This document shows positions 7,346 through 15,617 of a DNA stretch of 60,765 bases, one piece after another. Below the pieces are notes generated by a model, which did no database searches, was not told the DNA's origin, and saw nothing but the letters and a program-made list of their open reading frames with translations. Positions within the stretch are counted from its first letter, which is position 1. The number at the start of each line of letters is the position of its first letter. Source of the stretch: a virus; IMG/VR virus record IMGVR_UViG_3300030108_005940, positions 1 to 60,765 of that record, one strand, 5' to 3'. A program made the translations under genes and the position numbers.

Positions 7346-8380
7346 TTACCTATTCTTTAATATACCGCAATGGTTACCCTCTTCATCTTCAAACATTACA
7401 ACTTCAACACCAGAGTTACCGAGGGTCTTAGTAACTCCGGGACTAAAATCTACTTGATACTTATCTAACGAATCATGTAAAGGCATACCCATTAATTTTA
7501 TTTGATGAGCACCACCATTTACTAAATTACGTACATGAGGGCATGCATGTTTATGCTGTTTTGGAACAGTGTTTAAATGTTTCTTAGATAAACCAACACG
7601 GTTAATATTTTTACCGACACGCATATGCGGATTTAATAATTCTTCTCCTTGATAATACTCAAAAAATGTTTTAAAGCTCTCGTTGTAAATTTTATCATAC
7701 GATGAAGAAATTAAATCAATTAGCTCTCCTATAGACTCTGTATTACGTAAAACTTTAAATGCTAAATTCTCAACACTAAATTCTCCTTCACGAGCTAAAC
7801 CACGCTTACGCATTTTAGATATCTTATCCTTTAAACGTTTAGCTTTATCATGAAGCTCTTTTGCTTCACTCCCTCTAGCAGTAGATATCTTTTCCTTTAA
7901 AATTGCAATATCTGTTTCAATTGCATTAGCCTTTTTAAATACATCCTTAACGTCTACTGATGGTGGGTCGTAGGATGGTTCTGTAATCCACTTATCATCT
8001 TTTAAAGAATAGAGACCTGAAGCAACATGAGGCTCGTCTTTATCTTGCATATACATTTCAACATCATGCCCTCTTAAATTTACATTATGTCTAAGGTTCC
8101 ATACAAACCTATCACCATCTAATGCTTTTTTAACTAAATCTTCATCTTCATTTATATCTTTAAAATCGATTAACACATGAACATCGAGATCAGAATATTC
8201 GTTGTAATTATAATTACTATTACTACCGGTAAGTGTAATATCATCTATTTCAACACCCTGTAGGTCTAAATTATCGACAAAATCATCAGTAATAGACAAT
8301 AGTTTTTTTCTTATATCTGGGTCAAATTTATTGTCCTCAGACCAAAACTTTTGATTTAGAGTTTCGTTGTAAAACCTCAC
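7346..8380 (-). CDS. predicted nucleotidyltransferase of the Pol beta superfamily
   Basis: A 344-residue protein starting at GTG (8378-8380). A longer frame opens at a TTG at 8419, but that lies in a terminator hairpin, and the GTG stands 5 nt after a late box, so 8380 is preferred. Residues 50-70 carry the superfamily signature: TGSN (G52, S53), then SDLDVHV (D64, D66), and a third carboxylate at D106 in GHDVEMY. The middle (about 125-200) is a Lys/Glu-rich coiled coil. The C-terminal part (about 255-344) has HKHACPHVRNLV and is unrecognised. It would transfer a nucleotide to an unknown acceptor. Its place beside gp14 is unusual. Confidence 0.7.
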   Translation of the reverse strand: MRFYNETLNQKFWSEDNKFDPDIRKKLLSITDDFVDNLDLQGVEIDDITLTGSNSNYNYNEYSDLDVHVLIDFKDINEDEDLVKKALDGDRFVWNLRHNVNLRGHDVEMYMQDKDEPHVASGLYSLKDDKWITEPSYDPPSVDVKDVFKKANAIETDIAILKEKISTARGSEAKELHDKAKRLKDKISKMRKRGLAREGEFSVENLAFKVLRNTESIGELIDLISSSYDKIYNESFKTFFEYYQGEELLNPHMRVGKNINRVGLSKKHLNTVPKQHKHACPHVRNLVNGGAHQIKLMGMPLHDSLDKYQVDFSPGVTKTLGNSGVEVVMFEDEEGNHCGILKNR

Positions 8381-8385
8381 ATTTA

Positions 8386-8391
8386 TATTTA
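8386..8391 (-). promoter_or_regulatory. late promoter box TAAATA
   Basis: TAAATA on the minus strand, 5 nt before the GTG at 8380. It follows directly after the terminator hairpin and decides the start of the nucleotidyltransferase gene. Confidence 0.75.
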
Positions 8392-8393
8392 TT

Positions 8394-8430
8394 AAAAAAG
8401 CCCGAAGAGGGTCACTCAACGGGCTTTTTT
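8394..8430 (-). terminator. rho-independent terminator
   Basis: A perfect 11-bp inverted repeat (AAAAAAGCCCG at 8394-8404, CGGGCTTTTTT at 8420-8430) around a 15-nt centre that can add a GAG/CTC pairing. It has a T-run on both strands. It ends transcription of the acidic-protein gene that stops at 8452, just before the next late promoter. Confidence 0.9.
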
Positions 8431-8451
8431 ATTATTTAATTTTTGAGCAGC

Positions 8452-9492
8452 TTATTCAAAAGCGTTTTTACCAACTGGTAAGTTACCAACTTTGTTTTTA
8501 CCACCTTTACCATCATTAACAGTATGATTAAGAGTTGATCCAGCGTCTACTCCGTAACCTCCACCGTCTTTCATTTTAGCAGCTCCAGTTGGTTTTAAGT
8601 TACCGACTTTGTTTTTACCACCGTGTCCGTAATCAACTGTGTGCTTAAGAGTTGATCCAGCGTCAATTCCATATCCACCTCCATCTTTCATAGCTGCCTC
8701 TTCATCCTCTTCTGGATGCTCTTGGTCTTCAAACTCTGTGTCGGTTACTTCTTCAACATCAACATCAATGTCAACTTCTGTTTCTTGTTGTGCGATAGCT
8801 GTTTGTAAAATATCACAAAGGCTTTGTGCTAGTTGTCCGGGAATGGATACTGTGATTTCCTCTGGAACCTCATCAACCACCTCATCGGTTTCAATTCCAA
8901 GGGCTTCAAGCTCTGTGACATCTTCAGCATCTTCGCCAAAGTTTTCACTAACCATTACCTTATTATAAAGTTTATCAAATACTGAAGTCTTGCTCATAAA
9001 ATTATTTAGGCCATCTCGTGCAATTTTCTCGTGTTCTTCTAAAAATTCTTCGTCTTCTTCGTTATTTTTTCCTTTCTTCTTGTCTTTTAGAGCTTTTTCC
9101 ATTGACTCATCAGTATCACCATCATCATCAACATCCGGGTAATCTGGTCTTTTACCTTTTTCTTCTTCATCTTCTTCCGGACCTACATTACCGGAGTAAG
9201 CTACCTGACCGTAAGTTGGGCCAGTTGGATCTGGACCGTCACAATCACCTGGATCATTACCATTACCATACGTATAGCCTTTTATATTATAGATATTGTC
9301 TTTCTTATCTTTATCTGACAATTTGGTTATATCAACTTCTGCTGGTCTAAAACCACCCTGTTCCTCTGGACCGCCTTTAGTTAGTGGGGCATCTCCAATT
9401 TGACCTACCGGTACATCCTCATTGATAACTACTTTATTAAACACATCTGCATATGCTTCTCCTAATGACATGAAGTCTTTACTTTTTGACAT
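8452..9492 (-). CDS. acidic repeat protein, possible head-core or internal protein
   Basis: A 346-residue, strongly acidic protein of unrecognised family. Two short similar segments, LGEAYADVFNKVVINED (about 11-27) and SVFDKLYNKVMVSENFG (about 171-187), suggest an internal duplication. Between them is a DDDGDTD stretch of the calcium-loop type. The C-terminus carries two near-identical copies of a 32-residue unit beginning MKDGGGYG and ending KNKVGNL (268-299 and 307-338). A late box lies 5 nt before the ATG and a strong terminator follows, so it forms a single-gene late transcript. Composition resembles phage scaffold or prohead-core proteins, but this is inference only. Confidence 0.65.
   Translation of the reverse strand: MSKSKDFMSLGEAYADVFNKVVINEDVPVGQIGDAPLTKGGPEEQGGFRPAEVDITKLSDKDKKDNIYNIKGYTYGNGNDPGDCDGPDPTGPTYGQVAYSGNVGPEEDEEEKGKRPDYPDVDDDGDTDESMEKALKDKKKGKNNEEDEEFLEEHEKIARDGLNNFMSKTSVFDKLYNKVMVSENFGEDAEDVTELEALGIETDEVVDEVPEEITVSIPGQLAQSLCDILQTAIAQQETEVDIDVDVEEVTDTEFEDQEHPEEDEEAAMKDGGGYGIDAGSTLKHTVDYGHGGKNKVGNLKPTGAAKMKDGGGYGVDAGSTLNHTVNDGKGGKNKVGNLPVGKNAFE
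8479..8691 (-). repeat. tandem C-terminal repeat in the acidic protein
   Basis: Two copies of a 96-bp unit (8596-8691 and 8479-8574, starts 117 bp apart). They encode 32-residue units that differ at only a few positions (GID/GVD, LKH/LNH, VDYGH/VNDGK). Confidence 0.85.
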
Positions 9493-9497
9493 GTAAT

Positions 9498-9503
9498 TAT
9501 TTA
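9498..9503 (-). promoter_or_regulatory. late promoter box TAAATA
   Basis: TAAATA on the minus strand, 5 nt before the ATG at 9492. The 19 nt from TAGCATAAATA to the ATG are identical to those before the gene at 53991. Confidence 0.75.
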
Positions 9504-9513
9504 TGCTACCTAT

Positions 9514-9519
9514 TAAATA
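9514..9519 (+). promoter_or_regulatory. late promoter box TAAATA for terminase
   Basis: TAAATA 5 nt before a GTG at 9525. It is back to back with the box at 9498, with 10 bp between the boxes. Confidence 0.75.
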
Positions 9520-9524
9520 TTTCT

Positions 9525-11276
9525 GTGACTAGACAAGATAATATGTTCTATATGGGTAATAAAAACTTACCCAACGTTAACTGGAAGGGTGAATATACTA
9601 AAGAACAAGTTAGAGACCTCAAGAAAGCTAGTAAAAATATCTTATATTTTGCTGAAAACTTCTTTCATATTATTAATCTAGATAGAGGTAAAGAAAAAAT
9701 AAATTTATATAAACCTCAAAAAAGAGCTCTTAGAAAGATGAGAGATAATCGATTCTTTTGTTTATTAGCATCTAGACAGATAGGTAAGTCAACAATGATG
9801 ACTATCTATATATTGTGGCAAGCATGCTTTAATAATGATCAACGTATACTTTTAGTAGCAAACAAAGAAGCAACCGCTATTGAAATCTTTCAAAGAGTTA
9901 GAATGGCATACGAAGAGCTTCCTAACTGGCTTAAACCACCGGTAAAAGAATATGCTAAAACATCAATGACGTTAGAAAACGGAAGTCGTATAGGCATTAC
10001 AACTACTACCGGTACTGCTGCTCGTGGTCAATCAGTTAACTGTTTAGTTATTGATGAGATGGCTTTTATTGAGTCTCACTTAGTTGAAGAGTTTTGGAAA
10101 TCGGTCTTTCCTATTATTACTTCTTCTAAGAATTCTAAAGTATTTGTTTGCTCTACTTCTAATGGCACAGATAATTTATTCTATAAATTATACCACGGAG
10201 CAATTGAAGGTGAAAATGGATGGGCACATGATAAAATAAAATGGGATGAAATACCAGGGAGAGATGAAGCTTGGGCTCAAGCTACTAAAACTGCTATTGG
10301 GTCTGCAGATGCATGGTTACAAGAATTCGAATGTGAGTTCATACACTCAGGTGAATCTACTCTCGATGACGAACTATTTGAAGAAATGATGTCTAAGGTA
10401 ACTGAACCTAAAATTGTTTTAGATGATGGTCATTATAAGATATGGGAAGAGCCTGATGATAGTAGATTGTATGCTGCAGGAGTAGATATATCTGAAGGAG
10501 TTGGAGTTGATTCATCTGTCATTCAGATTTTAGATATAACCGATATTAAAGACATCAAACAGGTAGCTGTATATAGAAACAACAAGATCCCGCCTTTAGA
10601 GTTTACTAATAGATTATACAAAATTTTACGTAACTGGGGGTCTCCCTTAGCTCTCATAGAGAGAAACAATTGTGGCGCGCAAGTAGTGGATAGGTTGTCA
10701 GAAGATTTAGGATATGAAAAATTAGTATCATACGGTAACAAAAATGCTCATCGTAGAAATGTAATGAGAGGTATGATAGCTCATACTAATACTAAGTACA
10801 AAGGTGTTCTTAATATGAGATACTTCATGAATGAAATAAGAGTAGTTCATATAAATGAAGAACAAACAGTAGCTGAGTTAAGAAACTTTGTTAGATATCC
10901 AAATGGTACTTGGAAAGCTCGTGCAGGTTTTCATGATGATAGAGTAATGGCGATGTTATATGCATTATTCATTTTGGAGAAAGAAATAACTGAGCGGTTC
11001 TTCGAAATAGTTGAGGTTGATGATATGGGTAAGCCTTCTGTTATTGAGCCTATGGACTTTGGAGTACAGTATTTCGAAGACCCGACATCAATATACTTAG
11101 ATGATGAAATAGTTGGAAGTACTAACCATCAAATGAATGCATTAGTATGGGGGATGGGTGAAAGTGAAGCTGATTCTGATATGGATGATTTAAGAGCTTT
11201 CGGGTATCAACTTATTAATGAAAAACCGCCAGATGATTGGCAAGCTGGTCTACCAAGAACAGATAATTTACTATAA
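9525..11276 (+). CDS. gp17: terminase large subunit (T4 gp17-like)
   Basis: The DNA-packaging motor and nuclease, 583 residues from GTG 9525. An ATG at 9486 would place the late box inside the gene and overlap the divergent gene's start, so the GTG is preferred. The N-terminal ATPase has Walker A SRQIGKST (83-90) and Walker B LVIDEMAF (about 174-181), then the coupling motif STSNG. The RNase H-like nuclease domain has the acidic strand GVDISEGVGVDSS, the IERNNCGAQVVD segment and the final HDDRVMAMLYAL. Length is close to T4 gp17 (610). It cuts concatemers and pumps DNA into the prohead. The probable small subunit lies 14 kb away, not adjacent as in T4. Confidence 0.93.
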   Translation: MTRQDNMFYMGNKNLPNVNWKGEYTKEQVRDLKKASKNILYFAENFFHIINLDRGKEKINLYKPQKRALRKMRDNRFFCLLASRQIGKSTMMTIYILWQACFNNDQRILLVANKEATAIEIFQRVRMAYEELPNWLKPPVKEYAKTSMTLENGSRIGITTTTGTAARGQSVNCLVIDEMAFIESHLVEEFWKSVFPIITSSKNSKVFVCSTSNGTDNLFYKLYHGAIEGENGWAHDKIKWDEIPGRDEAWAQATKTAIGSADAWLQEFECEFIHSGESTLDDELFEEMMSKVTEPKIVLDDGHYKIWEEPDDSRLYAAGVDISEGVGVDSSVIQILDITDIKDIKQVAVYRNNKIPPLEFTNRLYKILRNWGSPLALIERNNCGAQVVDRLSEDLGYEKLVSYGNKNAHRRNVMRGMIAHTNTKYKGVLNMRYFMNEIRVVHINEEQTVAELRNFVRYPNGTWKARAGFHDDRVMAMLYALFILEKEITERFFEIVEVDDMGKPSVIEPMDFGVQYFEDPTSIYLDDEIVGSTNHQMNALVWGMGESEADSDMDDLRAFGYQLINEKPPDDWQAGLPRTDNLL

Positions 11277-11279
11277 ATA
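11274..11279 (+). promoter_or_regulatory. late promoter box TATAAATA overlapping the terminase stop
   Basis: TATAAATA at 11272-11279. Its TAA (11274-11276) is the terminase stop codon. The next ATG follows after 6 nt. Confidence 0.75.
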
Positions 11280-11285
11280 TATTAT

Positions 11286-11876
11286 ATGGCTAGAAACACT
11301 ATGCAGCAGTCCATGCTGAATAAATCAAGAGCAGATAAGTTCTTGTTAATTTTTGATGTACCTCCAATTTTAAAAGATATTAATAAAAATTATACTCAAG
11401 AACAAAATAACACTACTATTATTAGTGACTCTGTACAGTTTTCTATTTTTGGTGCAGCAGTACCAGAAATAACAGTAGCTGCTCAAGAAACACGCTATGC
11501 TGGTAGTACACTATATGTATCTTCTCACTCTAAAGATCCTTTCCCACCTGTTACAGTTAATTTTAATGTTGATAACGAATATCGAAACTACTGGGTAATT
11601 TATCAATGGATAAACTTACTACATGATCAACATATAGGAAAATACAATCAACGTGAGTTAAATCAGAATGAATCACCTGACTTTAGAGATTATCAAACAG
11701 ATTTAACAATTTATGGTAAAGATGAATTTAATAACAATCGAATAAAATTCACGTATACTAAAGCATTTCCTACTACATTAGAAGCTGTAAATTATAATTA
11801 TCAAGATTCTAACGAAATAACATCAGGATTTACATTTGTTTATTCGCAATTACATACTGAAGTCATTAATTTTTGA
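11286..11876 (+). CDS. tail-tube-fold protein, tube or tube-terminator type
   Basis: A 196-residue protein with the beta pattern of gp19-type tube proteins. It opens RADKFLLIFDVPPIL, has SIFGAAVPEITVAAQETRYAG in the place where tube proteins have the conserved GR-type strand, then TVNFNVDNEYRNYWVIYQWIN and the closing strand TSGFTFVYSQLH. It lies between terminase and sheath. It may be a tail completion or tube-like protein, such as gp15- or gp54-type parts, or a second tube protein. The exact T4 counterpart is not clear from sequence alone. It is expressed from its own late box. Confidence 0.55.
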   Translation: MARNTMQQSMLNKSRADKFLLIFDVPPILKDINKNYTQEQNNTTIISDSVQFSIFGAAVPEITVAAQETRYAGSTLYVSSHSKDPFPPVTVNFNVDNEYRNYWVIYQWINLLHDQHIGKYNQRELNQNESPDFRDYQTDLTIYGKDEFNNNRIKFTYTKAFPTTLEAVNYNYQDSNEITSGFTFVYSQLHTEVINF

Positions 11877-11897
11877 ATTAATTTGGTTGAAAAAGGA

Positions 11898-11903
11898 TAA
11901 ATA
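11898..11903 (+). promoter_or_regulatory. late promoter box TAAATA for sheath gene
   Basis: TAAATA 5 nt before the sheath ATG at 11909. An AAAAGG stretch lies upstream of the box, too far away to act as a ribosome site. Confidence 0.75.
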
Positions 11904-11908
11904 ATTTT

Positions 11909-14296
11909 ATGGCACAGCGTACAATTACCTCCCCTGGAGTAGAAATTAGAGAATCAGATCTTTCACTTACGGCCCCAGCAAATGTAGGAACTAACATATA
12001 CGTTACTGGGTTTGCACAACAGGGACCCATTGATGAAGTTTTAAGAATTACAACAACACAAGAGTTAGTTCAAGTATTTGGAACTCCTACTAACTCTTCT
12101 GAAAGATATTTCCATTACACTTTACGAGAGCTTTTAAACTCTCCTTCAAACGTATATGCAGGAAGGTTGCCTTATGGTGTAGGAACAGGTGATGGTTTCG
12201 GCTCTAAATATTCAGCGTTAGCCTACCCAGTTACCGCCGTAGGAAGTTCCGGTATACTAGGAACTCTTAGCCAATCAGGTTCTGCTGTCTATGTACTTGG
12301 TGCACCAGTCCATGTAGATTTAACCGAGTCACAATATTTATCAGCAGTTGCAGGACAAGGTTATACATGGCAATCAGCTGATACTGATGCTAGAAAAATT
12401 GAAAGTTTGGTTGGAACAAATAATATTCAAGGATTAGGACACGCTGGTGTTATTGTTTTAAATAAAGCGCAAACTACAATTAACCAGTCATTTGAGGGAC
12501 TTTATGTTGGGATAACAGATAACGTAAATGTAAACCCAGCTTCTAATTTTAATAGTATTTCCGGTGTTAAAACTACTACTGCAGCGGCTACAGCAGGTGA
12601 AAGAGCTTCAGATCTTACTGATATACCAAACGGCACACTAACATTTAATCTTACTGCTAATTATGAAAACGGTACAAATAATAGTGTATCAGAGGTGATA
12701 GATAATTTAGTTGATTATGATCTAGATAGCAGAGAGTTTGATGATTATCTTAGCTTAGGAGTATTTAAATTACGCAAATCGATTTATGCGAATGAGGCAT
12801 TTAAGCTTGATTATACGTTAACAGACGGTGTAATTGGCTCGATTAATACATTTAGAAAGCAACTTAACCCGAATGGCGGGCCTGATGTTTCGTCGTATAT
12901 TAGCAACAGGACTAGTGGTTCGAACAATATAACAGTTTTAGTTAATGATAATCTTTCTAATCGCCTAGCAGGAGGTGAAAATTTAAATGATGATGGTACA
13001 CCGAAAAAGAGGATACGAGTTCTTTCAGATAACTTAGGAGGGGCTAGTTTTTCAACTATAGGTTTTTCAATATCAACAGTTGCGGACGCTGGAGCAGCGA
13101 GTTTAATTGGTTTAAGAAGAGCGTTAGGTGGTGGTGTCGCTGGAGGTATTGAGCCTGATGCATCCTTCCTTTACCCGGGAGCTGCTTATACAGATCAAAC
13201 AGTAACTAATAAACTACTTGGTAATATACCTAGTAAAATTGAAAGATCGTTAGATAATATTAAGAACGATGAAGTTTATAATATTGATGTTGTTGTTGAG
13301 GGTGGTCTAGGTACTATTTACTCGGTAATGTGTGCTGATTCAGATTACGGATACTATGATGAGTTTTCACAAACTAACAACGTTGTTCAAGCTGTGGATG
13401 CTTTAAGAACCTCTGGTACTCCAACAGCCAAAGGTATTCAACTTAGAAACGATTATGCCGCAGTGTTTAATAAGTTTGAAAAATTTGTTAAACCACCGTA
13501 TGAAGGTGGTGATAGAGGTGATTGCATATTCATTGCTGATCCAATTAGGCAAATATTTGTACAAGGTGAAAATACTAAGATTCTTGATGATAAGAATAAT
13601 AACTTTCAAACAGATGTATTTTGGCCAGTTAAGCATCAATTCGAAAATGAGAATACATCTTATGCAACAACATATGGTAACTGGTCACTAGTTAATGACA
13701 GTTATACAGGACAAAACGTCTGGGTACCATTTTCTGGTTTTGCCGGCGCTGCCATGGCAAGAACAGACGCAGTAGCCTTCCCATGGTTTGCACCAGCAGG
13801 ATTTACAAGAGGTTTAGTTGGAAATGCACTTGATATTTGTGTTAATCCAAACCAAAAACAACGTGATGAGTTTTATAAAGCAAACATTAACCCTGTAGCA
13901 CAATTTCCAAATCAAGGAATAGTGATATTTGGTCAGAAAACATTGCAGAAGAAACCAAGTGCGTTTGATAGAATTAACGTAAGAAGGTTGTTCTTAGCAC
14001 TTGAAAGACCTACTAAACAATTAACAAGGCAGTTTGTCTTTGAGCAAAACTCTGAATTTACTAGAACAAGATTAGTTAACGCTTTAACCCCAATATTCGA
14101 AAGAGCAAGAAATAACGAAGGATTATTTGATTACTTAATTGTATGTGATGAAAGAAATAACACACCATCAGTAATCGATGCTAATGAGTTGGTTGTAGAT
14201 ATATACTTAAAACCAACAAGAACAGCAGAATTTATCTTAGTTAACTTCTACGCAACTAGAACGGATGCAAATTTCCAAGAGTTAGTTGGTGGTTAA
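11909..14296 (+). CDS. gp18: contractile tail sheath protein (T4 gp18-like)
   Basis: A 795-residue tail sheath subunit, longer than T4 gp18 (659). The N-terminus QRTITSPGVEIRESDLS is the classic sheath start. It is followed by GTNIYVTGFAQQGPIDE and LVQVFGTP (about 27-65). The conserved C-terminal domain is also clear: PWFAPAGFTRG (about 625), IVIFGQKTLQ, DRINVRRLFLALE and the final strand with PTRTAEFILVNFYATRT. Extra length lies in the middle variable domains (about 110-450), which are rich in Asn and Gly and face outward in known sheaths. It drives contraction during DNA injection. Confidence 0.95.
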   Translation: MAQRTITSPGVEIRESDLSLTAPANVGTNIYVTGFAQQGPIDEVLRITTTQELVQVFGTPTNSSERYFHYTLRELLNSPSNVYAGRLPYGVGTGDGFGSKYSALAYPVTAVGSSGILGTLSQSGSAVYVLGAPVHVDLTESQYLSAVAGQGYTWQSADTDARKIESLVGTNNIQGLGHAGVIVLNKAQTTINQSFEGLYVGITDNVNVNPASNFNSISGVKTTTAAATAGERASDLTDIPNGTLTFNLTANYENGTNNSVSEVIDNLVDYDLDSREFDDYLSLGVFKLRKSIYANEAFKLDYTLTDGVIGSINTFRKQLNPNGGPDVSSYISNRTSGSNNITVLVNDNLSNRLAGGENLNDDGTPKKRIRVLSDNLGGASFSTIGFSISTVADAGAASLIGLRRALGGGVAGGIEPDASFLYPGAAYTDQTVTNKLLGNIPSKIERSLDNIKNDEVYNIDVVVEGGLGTIYSVMCADSDYGYYDEFSQTNNVVQAVDALRTSGTPTAKGIQLRNDYAAVFNKFEKFVKPPYEGGDRGDCIFIADPIRQIFVQGENTKILDDKNNNFQTDVFWPVKHQFENENTSYATTYGNWSLVNDSYTGQNVWVPFSGFAGAAMARTDAVAFPWFAPAGFTRGLVGNALDICVNPNQKQRDEFYKANINPVAQFPNQGIVIFGQKTLQKKPSAFDRINVRRLFLALERPTKQLTRQFVFEQNSEFTRTRLVNALTPIFERARNNEGLFDYLIVCDERNNTPSVIDANELVVDIYLKPTRTAEFILVNFYATRTDANFQELVGG

Positions 14297-14309
14297 TAAA
14301 ATTGAACAC

Positions 14310-14315
14310 TAAATA
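14310..14315 (+). promoter_or_regulatory. late promoter box TAAATA for tube gene
   Basis: TAAATA 5 nt before the ATG at 14321, in the 24-bp gap after the sheath gene. Confidence 0.75.
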
Positions 14316-14320
14316 ATAAT

Positions 14321-14884
14321 ATGGCCGATACAACAACAATTCAAAAATTCTTTTCTCAAGCTGGAGCGAATCAATTTTCGCGAGATTTTCTTTTTCGTGT
14401 GCAAGGGATTAGTTTACCTGGAGTTGAGTTTCTAGGAGATGGTAACGGAGATATTTCACCTGATTTAGTTTATGCTAAAACAGCAGAGTTACCTGGTAGA
14501 AATATTGAAGATAAAGTTGTAAACTATTTTGGACAAGAGTTTCACTTACCTGGTAAGTCTACTTACCCTGGAGCAGCTGGTTATTCAATTGATTTTTATC
14601 ATGATGAAAACTGTCAGTTAAGAACTAAATTTGAAGCAGCTTCTAGGATTGTTTTCAACAATGAAACTTCCTTAGGTCAATATGGTATGCCTGGTGAAGG
14701 ATCTTATATTGATTTAGTTCAATTGAATAAAGAATTAAATCCAGTTAGAAAGTTTAAACTAGTTGGTGCTTCTATAAGAGATATTGGACCAATTAGTTAT
14801 GACATAGCAGATGGTACTGGTGAAGTGTTAAGCTTTTCTGTAACGTTTGCATACCACTTCTACAGAGATTTTGCTGCAGCATAA
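14321..14884 (+). CDS. gp19: tail tube protein (T4 gp19-like)
   Basis: A 187-residue tail tube subunit, placed directly after the sheath as in T4 (gp19 is 163 residues). The pattern fits the tube fold: RDFLFRVQGI, then YAKTAELPGRNIEDKVVNYF with the conserved LPGR turn, GQEFHLPGKSTYPGAAGYSI, a helix with LRTKFEAASR, and the closing strand VLSFSVTFAYHFYR. Stacked hexamers would form the inner tube inside the sheath. It has its own late box. Of the three tube-fold genes in this block it is the best candidate for the major tube protein. Confidence 0.8.
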   Translation: MADTTTIQKFFSQAGANQFSRDFLFRVQGISLPGVEFLGDGNGDISPDLVYAKTAELPGRNIEDKVVNYFGQEFHLPGKSTYPGAAGYSIDFYHDENCQLRTKFEAASRIVFNNETSLGQYGMPGEGSYIDLVQLNKELNPVRKFKLVGASIRDIGPISYDIADGTGEVLSFSVTFAYHFYRDFAAA

Positions 14885-14909
14885 TTATTCTTTCTTATAG
14901 GTTGCCGAT

Positions 14910-14915
14910 TAAATA
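14910..14915 (+). promoter_or_regulatory. late promoter box TAAATA
   Basis: TAAATA 6 nt before the ATG at 14922. Confidence 0.7.
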
Positions 14916-14921
14916 CTATTA

Positions 14922-15590
14922 ATGGCATTTCATAAACCAACGTATGATTTTCTTGATGCGTATAGTACGTCAAATTATACATCTAAATTCTTTTTATCAC
15001 ATCCATTTCTATGGAAAGTGTCTTTCTTCTACCCACAGGATTTAGTATATTCAATTAACGCTGCGCTAGAGAAAAGCCCTGAAGAGCATTGGCGTGCAAT
15101 TAAGCAACCATACGACTACACAGATCATACAATCGGTAATATACTTGCTGCTCGCTCTATTACTGTTCCGAATGAAAATACACAATTTGATGTTGCGGGT
15201 AATATGAACCAAGGTGGCTTTTTACCTGGTTATGCAGTTCAAAAACGAACAGATTTTTTAAGTAAGAATCTAGTAATAAACTTTTTTGATACAGAAGATG
15301 ATATAGAGCATTTGTTTTTTAGACCATGGATGGTAGCAGTAGGTATCGACGGCTTAATGTTACGTAATTTACTTTGCCCTGCAGTAGAATTAGTACAATA
15401 TAATAATGTAGGTGCACGTCGTAAAGGTTATAGATTTCTTGATGTTTTTCCAACAAATGTTGAAGGTTATTCGTTAAACTATGATAATACAGACTATATT
15501 GAAAAATCAATTACGTTTGGATTTAAAAATTATCAACCAATTCCTATATTTGGTGATCCACGACCGGTACCAGCTCCGCCGGTGTTGTAG
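14922..15590 (+). CDS. tail-tube-fold protein, second paralogue
   Basis: A 222-residue protein that resembles the tube family in its second half: DFLSKNLVINFFDTEDDIEHLFFRPWM, then RKGYRFLDVFPTNVEGYSL and the closing strand DYIEKSITFGFKNYQP. The first 50 residues, with LWKVSFFYPQDLVYSINAAL, differ. It may form a tube initiator or tube-baseplate junction ring (as T4 gp48/gp54 do). The end is Pro-rich (PVPAPPVL). The T4 counterpart is uncertain. Confidence 0.55.
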   Translation: MAFHKPTYDFLDAYSTSNYTSKFFLSHPFLWKVSFFYPQDLVYSINAALEKSPEEHWRAIKQPYDYTDHTIGNILAARSITVPNENTQFDVAGNMNQGGFLPGYAVQKRTDFLSKNLVINFFDTEDDIEHLFFRPWMVAVGIDGLMLRNLLCPAVELVQYNNVGARRKGYRFLDVFPTNVEGYSLNYDNTDYIEKSITFGFKNYQPIPIFGDPRPVPAPPVL

Positions 15591-15601
15591 TTATAGAATT
15601 A

Positions 15602-15617
15602 GTGATTAATTAATCAC
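15602..15617. promoter_or_regulatory. 16-bp perfect palindrome abutting a start codon
   Basis: GTGATTAATTAATCAC is its own reverse complement and ends directly before the ATG at 15618. A 10-bp palindrome, GGTCATGACC (15620-15629), follows inside the gene. This gene lacks the late box found at most neighbouring late genes. It may be an operator or an mRNA fold over the start, but the function is unknown. Confidence 0.4.

Noticed and set aside
8381-8419. TTG start at 8419 giving 13 more residues to the nucleotidyltransferase
   Set aside because: The codons lie in a strong terminator hairpin and would place the late box inside the gene. The GTG at 8380 fits the 5-nt rule.
8639-9350. Plus-strand open frames opposite the acidic protein gene
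   Set aside because: They are Ser- and Leu/His-rich reverse images of Asp/Glu codons and lack any start signal.
9486-9524. ATG start at 9486 for the terminase large subunit
   Set aside because: It would overlap the divergent gene's start and include the late box at 9514-9519. GTG 9525 has the standard spacing.
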